Source: Fratercula arctica (taxonomy: Eukaryota; Chordata; Aves; Charadriiformes; Alcidae). From it: a stretch of 64,000 bases of DNA. The DNA lies in NCBI GenBank assembly GCA_947846985.1, contig CANTUZ010000008.1, positions 39,264,817 to 39,328,816 on the forward strand, given 5' to 3'. The translations under genes and the position numbers were made by a program. The notes under the pieces are model-generated. The model was not told the DNA's origin. It did no database searches and saw only the letters and a program-made list of their open reading frames with translations. This document shows positions 51,501-60,500 of this stretch, piece after piece. The number at the start of each line of letters is the position of its first letter. Position 1 is the first letter of the stretch.

Positions 51501-54500
51501 AAGCCTTAATATTAAAAGGAAGATGCAACACTAGAAAAGGAGCACAGCGTATCAGGGAGACCATACGCAGAAGTAATCATTCATAGGTCTAATTTTACAG
51601 GGCATTAAGTTTTTGTTCATGCTGTTCATTACTGTCAACCAATCTCCTTCCAAGAGGCACCTGATGTTTTCAGAATACACTCCAATGTAACTGGCACTGG
51701 ATATCTACGGGCACCTCTCAATCTGCCCATATCACACTCTGCAGAGTATAATTCTATTTATAATTTTATCAGGCAGCACACTGTAATGCTGACAAGCTGT
51801 AAAAACATAGTATCCTAGATGAGGCTGAAGCGGTGTCCCCAATGCCAATGTTTGTATGTCAGTAGCCCATCCACAGAACTGATCAACATTTCCAAACCTG
51901 TGTCTGGAGACTGCGTCTTATCACTTCAGAACTGTCAAGGAGAGAGGGTATTTGGTTCTTTTACCTCTTTCCCATTCCACACGAAGATGTCTGCTCCATC
52001 GGCCAGCCCAATGCCATCCAGCGTCAGCTCATCTCCTAAAAAGGAACAAATCATCAAGTTCTTGCCCCCCACGAAACAGACAAGCAGGGTCAGCAAGCGA
52101 ACGAAACACGCTGGCACAGTCTGCTCTGGCTCAAGAGGAGTGTTACAAAAGCCCCCCTGTTTTCAGAGGCTAAGTTAGGGTTCACTCACGTAGCAAGAGC
52201 AACATAAGTGGGTACACACCCCGACAGCAAAGAGGGCCCCAGCACAAAGGTTTCAACTCCATTTCCCTTGCAAACCAAGGCCCAAGTTAGCACTTGGCAA
52301 AGCTGTTTGGTCAGGATTATCTACATTAGATTTAAAATAAAAAGCTTGGATTTAATAACCGAGTTAGTTACTCTAAGTTCCAAGCTCATTCTTTGCAATA
52401 CTAATGCCCCTGCTGCAGTTTCTTTTACTTTCCTACTACAGGTCAGATGCAGATTTTTCAAAAGTCATTGCCGTTTAAAGAACATGTACTAGTATGTGGA
52501 GGAATATTTACAGCAACTATGAGTGCCACAAAGACTATACAATTCAAAAGTGGCTGAAGAGGCTTTTGAAGAGTAACACCTAGAATTGCTGGAGACAGAA
52601 CTCATGATTTTAAAATACTAATGTACTCATAATAAATTAATGTCCTCCTTATGTAAACATTTTCCTTTACAAAATTCCTATGTCAGCTTAGATTTAACCT
52701 ACGTTTTTCTTTTATGTCACCCTGGCTCCTCTCTTCTATCCTATCCTCTGTCTACTAGGTAAATACTACAAACACAAACATTCATAAGCAAATCAAGGTC
52801 AAAATATAGACTGGTACATTTTTGTCAGCAAATGTGTTTAACCTGCATAAGAGCTGCAGTCTTACTGCACTTCACAGCAAAGATTACATATAAAGGTCTC
52901 AAAACCCCTTCATTTCACTAATAAAAAGTGTCCTAAGTAACAGCAGTGGACTTGCAGGTAAGTTTGAGTTTGAAGAGTGTTCAGTAATACACATCTCTAA
53001 GGATTTCACATGTAAAACATCTTGATGTCTGCACTAAATCCAACATATAAATAACACGGAAGCTTGTATGTAGTAGTCTTACCATCAAGTATCTGGTAAA
53101 GATGCAGTCCTGCTGGTAAAGGCCTGGCAATACTGAGAATCATGTCTCCTTCCCAAGATTCCAACATCTAATTGGGAAGAATAAACAAAAAAAAAAAACA
53201 AACATATATATATAAAAAGAACAATGGCAAGCAATAATTCACATCACTCAAAGTTACAACCCCGCTAAAGCTGTTACAGCCTGGCTGCCAAGCTCACTTT
53301 GACACTTAACAAGTCACAAATATTTACTTCAACAAACCTAGTTACACAGAAGACAGTCGAGCATTTCGGACTTGACCCTTCAGACTGGACACCAGATAGA
53401 CAAAAATAAAGTTTCAACTGGCCACTAACCAAAGCTTGTGAGGTACAGGAAAAGCAGCATTTCCTGACATTAAGGTAGCTTTGATTTAGATATTTACAAA
53501 AAAGCATTTGACCAATTGTCATATTCCTGTATCATACTAGAGAATAAATGCAAAGATACCCCATTCAACAGTTAAGCTAAATATTTCTTTTAACTAATTT
53601 TTTTTTTTTTTTTTCTTAAACTACTCTGATTATTTCTTGTTAAGGCCAGCTGGCTCCTTGAAAATACAAACACAAATCTGGCAAACTGAAATGTTAAGAA
53701 TAAGCCTGGAGTTTTGCAAAGCATCAATCCATACCCACGACGGCATGGACATGCTGCCTAAATACAAATAATTCGCTTATGAGGACTTTAAAGTCTATAT
53801 AGTTAGTTTCATCAATTTCATGGCTCCTTCAATACTTCAAGAACAGACCTCAAACCAATGTTTCCTTCTCTGTAAATCCATATAGTATTTAGCCTCTTAA
53901 AATAACATTTACTGTCGAAAATTTCTCATTGAGATAAAAATTGCGGGATAAATACATACTAAATGTTGTTGTAGCTCACATAAAAATGAGATGTGTGAGT
54001 TTATTTAATATAGCAAATACCTGGAATACTGATTGTCGAAGATCTCCTAGCGTTTTTCTTCTATCGATAGTGAAATCCACAACACTGTCTCTCCAACTAA
54101 GTGAAGGATGCAATGCCCCATTGTGAAATTTATAACAGGAGCTCAAATGGAGATGTACATCAATGCCATTGTTTGCTGAGTCACATTCCACTCTTCGAAA
54201 GAATAACACAATAATAAACTAGTAAATTTAACACCGACATATGGCTAGCTTATCTCAGAGATGCTTCTGTTCAAATTGTCCTGGAACCGATACCCTCAAG
54301 GCTAAATTCACTGTCACATTCCCCCCTCCGTCAAGGGGTGCAAAGAAGTGCTCAAAGATGACAGTGATTTAGATGTTGTACAACACAGAGCTAGCGTAGA
54401 CATCCTCCACATAAGCGCTCCAACGGTACATTCTGGCTGTTTCTATACCTTGCTTCTACCTTTCTAAACAGAATGGAAAACTTCATCTTAAGGAATGTGG

Positions 54501-57500
54501 AAATTATAAGGTTTTCTTTTTTTTTTTTTTTTTCCAGGCTGTGCTCCAGATCAGTACTCTGTTGAAATGCAGAGAGAGAAAAACTGCACAGAAAGCAAGT
54601 CAGGACAGACACAGCCTTGCCTTCCAACTTCATACCTGTATCCAAGTTCTATTTAGCTAAGCGTAGCAGCAAATACACCATTTAAAAAATAAGAGAGTGA
54701 CATTTGCCCAGTACAAAGATACCACACAGGACTTGTGTCCCATGTGTGTGTCTATTTTGATAGCGTATCTGTCACTCAGGCGTATCATCAGTTCTGTGTG
54801 TTCCTCAACAGAAGGAAAAATTTCAGTCAACCTGAGTACCACTAGCTTTTTCCTCCACGTTTCTGGCAAAAGATACCATTTATCTGGCATTCCACAGCAA
54901 AGCAAGTCATTCCCCCTTCTCCCAATGGAGAACTCCCTCTATGAACATAATTAAGATAATGTATTCCATTCTCCTTCCAGAATTGCACTGATTTTCACAA
55001 AAAATTGGTGCAATTTTAAACTGTACATAAGTTTCCCTTGAAATTCTGTAGAACGCCTACAGTTACGCCACTAACAGGGAGGCAGGGAACCAGCACAAGG
55101 CATGAATCTGGACGTGTAAGTTGTATTCCTCAATTAACCTCTATGATGTTGAATCATTTTAGTAGCTGGCTCAACTCAACAAGTTTCATTTTAAATCCCC
55201 TGGGAGATCTGCAGATCAAGAGTGCTGTTTAAGAGATTGGTACGTTTACATTAATATACCTCTTTTTTTGCAGCTCAGTATTAGCAGCATTCATTTCATT
55301 CAGAAGGTGTTCAGGAATTTGGTACCTTGGATTTCCTCGCGCTGCAACAAATAATATAAGCTAGTTTGGCCTCAGCTGCTTCACATGTGTTTTGGCAAAC
55401 AAGAAAAGTGATCAAGATGAGACATTACAGCACGGTAATCATGGAAAATTCAGAGCAGTGACGTTGCATTCTTTCATAATAGAGAAAATTAAACTGCAAG
55501 ATGATACAAAGAACAAACAAGTGCTTTTACTTCTTCCCATCACTCTTTCCCCACGGGAAACTGATACATGGATGCTGTTAGCAGCAACTTGTATTTGTTT
55601 TAGTAGGAGATGCTCTGCTAGTATTTGTGAAGCGTACTAGAAAAGAGTTAGTGTCAGCCACAGCCAATTAACTGGTCAGTACCTCCTTGGAGGTAACCTC
55701 TGTGTATCTTAGTTAACGCTTTTTTCAAATGGGCACTAGAAAGAAAACTGTGTCTTCGGTTCTTGGAAAGGACCGAAAGGCCCAACAGCCTTTGCTTTCC
55801 AGAAAACAAACTGTTGATGAAGGAAGCCCCCAAATATCAAGATGAGCTTTGTGTACCTTCAGACGGTCTTTTTAACTGAGATTTTCGATAAAACAGCATG
55901 TAGGCACTCTCTTTACCCTGAAATTGTTTCTCAATGTCCTTCTCCTTGATCGGCTGGACTTTTGAATCATTCAGATCAAACCAATGGCAACCAGCAGAAG
56001 TGCTGGTTCTTGTGGTTTTTTCTGAATTCCACTGGACATCATTCTTCTGAGGAGAGCTTTGGAGATCTTGTCCTTGAGAATCTGACTTAAGCAGGAGCTT
56101 GTGTTTTTCCTTCAAACCAACTTTATTTTCATCAGGACTGAACTGAAATATCTGAGGATGGTTCTGCAAATACTGAAAGGAAAGTAACAACAAGATGAAG
56201 AAGACATCCAGTTTTAAATATAGCAGCCTGCATTAGCCGCTTCATCAGATTCATCCTCAAATTGATACACAAACCCCATCCCTTCAACCTTAGGTTTATG
56301 ATGCTTCCTCATGTATTCCTCCTCACTTTAGACAGAAAAATGTAATTTTCCTACCACCACTTATCTGCCTGATCTTTTATATGCCATTGCTGGCTTCGTT
56401 TCATATATAACTTCAAACTATCACGCAAGACAGTGCAAAGGAATTGGTTTTAACATACATGCATCACTATGAATTAAATCAGACTAGCTTCTGAATTTCA
56501 AGGATTGCTTGAGACACTAGAGTGCTTTTAAAACACTTCTCACAAGTGCATACACTCTGTCCCTGGAAAGGTAGCGCAGGGAACGATGGATGCTCTACAG
56601 GCAATCAAAAAGCTTCTCCTTTATCAGACACACAGAGTACCAGCCCAACCAGTTTAGCTCTCTAACACTGGTACTTTCCTCTCCCTGGTCTCCACAGAAG
56701 TGCTCCCTTCTATATTCGCCAGGCAGGGATCTTGAGCTCAGTTCTGGTCTGCTGAGCTGTTGTACCTTACCCAAATTAACACTGCCCATTGTGGCATCTC
56801 AAGAAATTAAAACCTCCTCATCCAGTTTTGCCCAGTTTATCCACTCTGTTCTCTACTTTCATTTTAGCAGATACTTCAAACAAGCGCCGTGTCCAAATTA
56901 CACAAAACAAAACGTGGTTCTTGAGAGATGGGGAGACACCAACCACCCTGCACTTTCAGGGAGACAGTCCCTTAAGAGTCTTGTCCATGTTCCCCAGTTT
57001 ACTAATTTATCTTACAAACCTCTCACACATCCTCTATCTTGCTAGTCCAAGTGCCAATATTTTCAATTACCATCCACTGCCCATTCAATAAGAATATAAA
57101 TGTAAAGTTATCTTAACAGTAAAAACCAAACTAACATACACGCGTATTACCTTCCGTAACGCTCCACATTGTTTTCGGTATTTCTTATTCCAGGACACCC
57201 CATATTTCTCCAATAATTTCTGCCCTAATTGATCCACGGGAATTTGTTTAGATTCTTCCTACAGAAAAAATAAAACAAAGGCTACAAAAGTCGATTCTGA
57301 AGTGCTTAAATCATTCCTATTTGTTAATAAGCCAAGGTAACATCACATTTTGCAACAGTTTAGGTAAGCAACTTAAGAACTACTCAAAAAGGGCTGTTTT
57401 CTGTACGAAGTGACACTATTAGTATTAAAGTCAGGTAAAGTTACAAGATTTATATGCTTCACAATAAGTTCAGAAGAGTTCTGTACACTTAAACCTGCCC

Positions 57501-60500
57501 ACTCTTGCATACACTAACCCTTTCTAGGTCTCTTAATATCAAAATCAAAGCAGTAAACTCCTTACATACCATACCTCTGATAAAATCCCTTTCAACACTG
57601 CCAATGGATTTTCTATTTCTTTGGCATTTTCCGTAACTCTTAAAGGCTCATCTTCAATCAGCCTGTCCTCTTCCTCCTGTATAAGAAAAAGAATAGACTC
57701 ACAAATACTGTTGTTTCACACACAACTAGCGGTTTTCTGGTCTATTCTGTACTAACATTAGCATGCACAACTCAGAAGCGTGAAGGAAGTTTTGATAAGC
57801 TGTCTCTGCCACCTGTTACAGACCGTATATTGTCATACGGAATATCCACTACCTTTTTTTTTTTTTTTTAAACAGAAAAGGTATTTGCATTATTTACAAA
57901 CAGCCAGCGTCATCCATTAAAATGACTGTGCTAGTCTTGAGCAGAGATACTAATTCCTTTATAGTGAGCCCAGTAATGTGAGATAGTTTAGCAGACCCAA
58001 AAGCTAAAGTTTGCTGCAAAATCTTCATAGCAACCGCCTACCGTGGAAAACTAGCCTTCCCAATGAGGTAAGAGACCAAATGCCTTGCAAAAATATTAAT
58101 TAGTTTGGATGTACATTTTATCCACTAGCTTTTAATGCTTCTCTGAAAAATGAGGCATATCAAGCAAGGAAGAAAAACCTTGTAACTGCCTTACTACTTA
58201 CTTGTAACTGCCAGTTTCCTAATTCATCCACATCTCTGATATAAACATGATAGTGTCCTCCATAGCAGCCACCTTTATGTATAATAACAGAGAAGAGCTC
58301 ATACATGTACTCTGAATCATCCATTTCAGTCTTTAAAAAGAAAAACAATAACGACAACAATAATATACATCAGTAACTCTTTGACACAAGGAGAGTTTTA
58401 TACCATCAGCACAGCTTCAGATATTTCTCAGTATGCATTCGCACGGGCGGAGACTGAACTGGCTTTTCAGTGCTGGGGAACACAAGCACGGACTGACACA
58501 AACCACGGGCAAAAGGAACAGGCTTGTTAAGAAGCAACGTTTTAGGCATGATTGTGAACAAACTGGAAATTTCAAATAATGAAATATTGATGCAAATAAT
58601 AGAACAGTTCAACCCGTTTGTTCATAACCAGCCTTATTTTGTTTAAAAGACTAGGGGGGGAAAAAAAAAAAGCAACACATTCATATACAGAAATCAACTG
58701 AAAAGAAAAAAAAAAAAAAGGCTTCCTCAGATGCAAACACTGAGAAATTTCCAAGCTTCTGCAACATCTCAATAAGAAAAATGGCTTTTTCAATAACAGT
58801 GCCTCTATTAAGTATATTCTGTATATATCTTAAGGATCAAAAATTGTCATCGAGTACTAGTGTAGCTGTTTATAATCAAAATACCTATAGATGAATGCAA
58901 AGACAGATTCCTAAGAAAAATGAAATAACTACAGGCACATAAAAAAATTTATAGCTAAATTTATACATGACATCATCAGACAATGGACAATACAACCCCA
59001 AATTTAATTTCTATTTCCAGGTGATAATCTTCCTTTCAAGAAAATGTCAGATTAAGTTTTAAGTAATTATTATACCCTTTCCCCTTGCATAGCTACAAGG
59101 TATTTTCCCATTCAGTTAGAATGGTGGTCTTTTGGAAACAACTTGGAATTCCAAAAATTTGGCATCAGGGACAGAGGAAAACCCCACAAAGCTTCTCGAA
59201 TACTTTGCCCTGACAAAATGCAAAATAAAAGATAACTTGTCCTTGAGATATCAGATCTCTGCAGATTATATAGAAACTTTAACAAATATAACAGCACAAA
59301 CCTGCTCACAAAAAGGCCTCAGATTTATCTGGATAGGGAATGTATAGCAGCTCGTTTCCTTGTATCGTTCGCACTTCTCGAAGTCAAAGTTAAATCTCAG
59401 GAGAGAAATAGTGAGAAAGGGTGGCAACTTGCGTAGTTTAGCAGACTGTAAAATGATTTTAAAAATCCGTAAGCACAGTTATAGAGAATAACGTTTCCAC
59501 TTTGCTATGGTCAACTCTTTACTTCCCAACAAAGCTTTGTTACAACCAGGCAGACACAACCAATGTTTTCATTTTTAAAATGTATTCCTTAATTCTCAAG
59601 TTCCCTACCAACTCGACATCCTAAAAGCAATCAAGATCTTTCCCCTGTATAAAGCCCTACACCTTCCCTGAACGGCGATCACCGGTCCCATACTTCATCC
59701 TCCTACAGAAAACAAAGGAGGACATAGCTGAAATTCTAGTCAGTAATTACATTTCCATAGCCCGAATGTTCTTTGTGAGAGGATTTTCTTGCATTTTATA
59801 GTAAGAAGCAACTGCTTCAAACCCCTGGGTTTGTGCTTACGCATGAAGTCAGACTATACAGCATCTTCCCAGGAACTTTGCTGTCAGCCCCTTGCACAGC
59901 ACCTACCACCAACAGTCCCACGCAGACCCCAGGAGCCCAGAGTAAAACCACAAATTCAACTCCCACAGGCTGCAATGGCAGACAGTAACCAGTGTTACCA
60001 GCCAAGCCACCATTTAACAAAGCACTCAGGGTCACGTACACAGGTCCCCTGGTGGATACCATTTGTCCTGGTTTGAGGTAGACAAGCGTCAAGCATCTGA
60101 AGCTTTCCAAAGGTGACCAGGGGTGGAGGCATGGAACCAGGCCAGACATGGGAGTATTCCAGTCTGGGTGTCCCTGAGCTCCTGGGGACCACTCTCAATA
60201 AACATCACAGGCTTAATGTCAACAGTTCTCCAGTGAACGCTGAGGAACTCGAATGACTCAGCACAGGGAAAGGGTCACTGCATTTGGCTATACAAGCAAT
60301 TTTTTAAAAGACACCTCAAAACCAACAGTTCTCACTCATAGCTGAGCACAGATCAAAGCAGTAAATCATTCACTAGATTATGACAAAGCAGCACAACTCA
60401 AACCCATCGGCTTCCTTCAAAAGCATCTTCAAGCTACTGCCTGAAGGAAAAGACTTTCACATTCTGACCACAGAAACATGCCTTTGCAGCTTTGCTGTCC

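Noticed and set aside
60041..60100. Segment resembling the TGTCCTGGTTT start of avian LTRs
   Set aside because: Too short, and no second boundary or TSD could be found.
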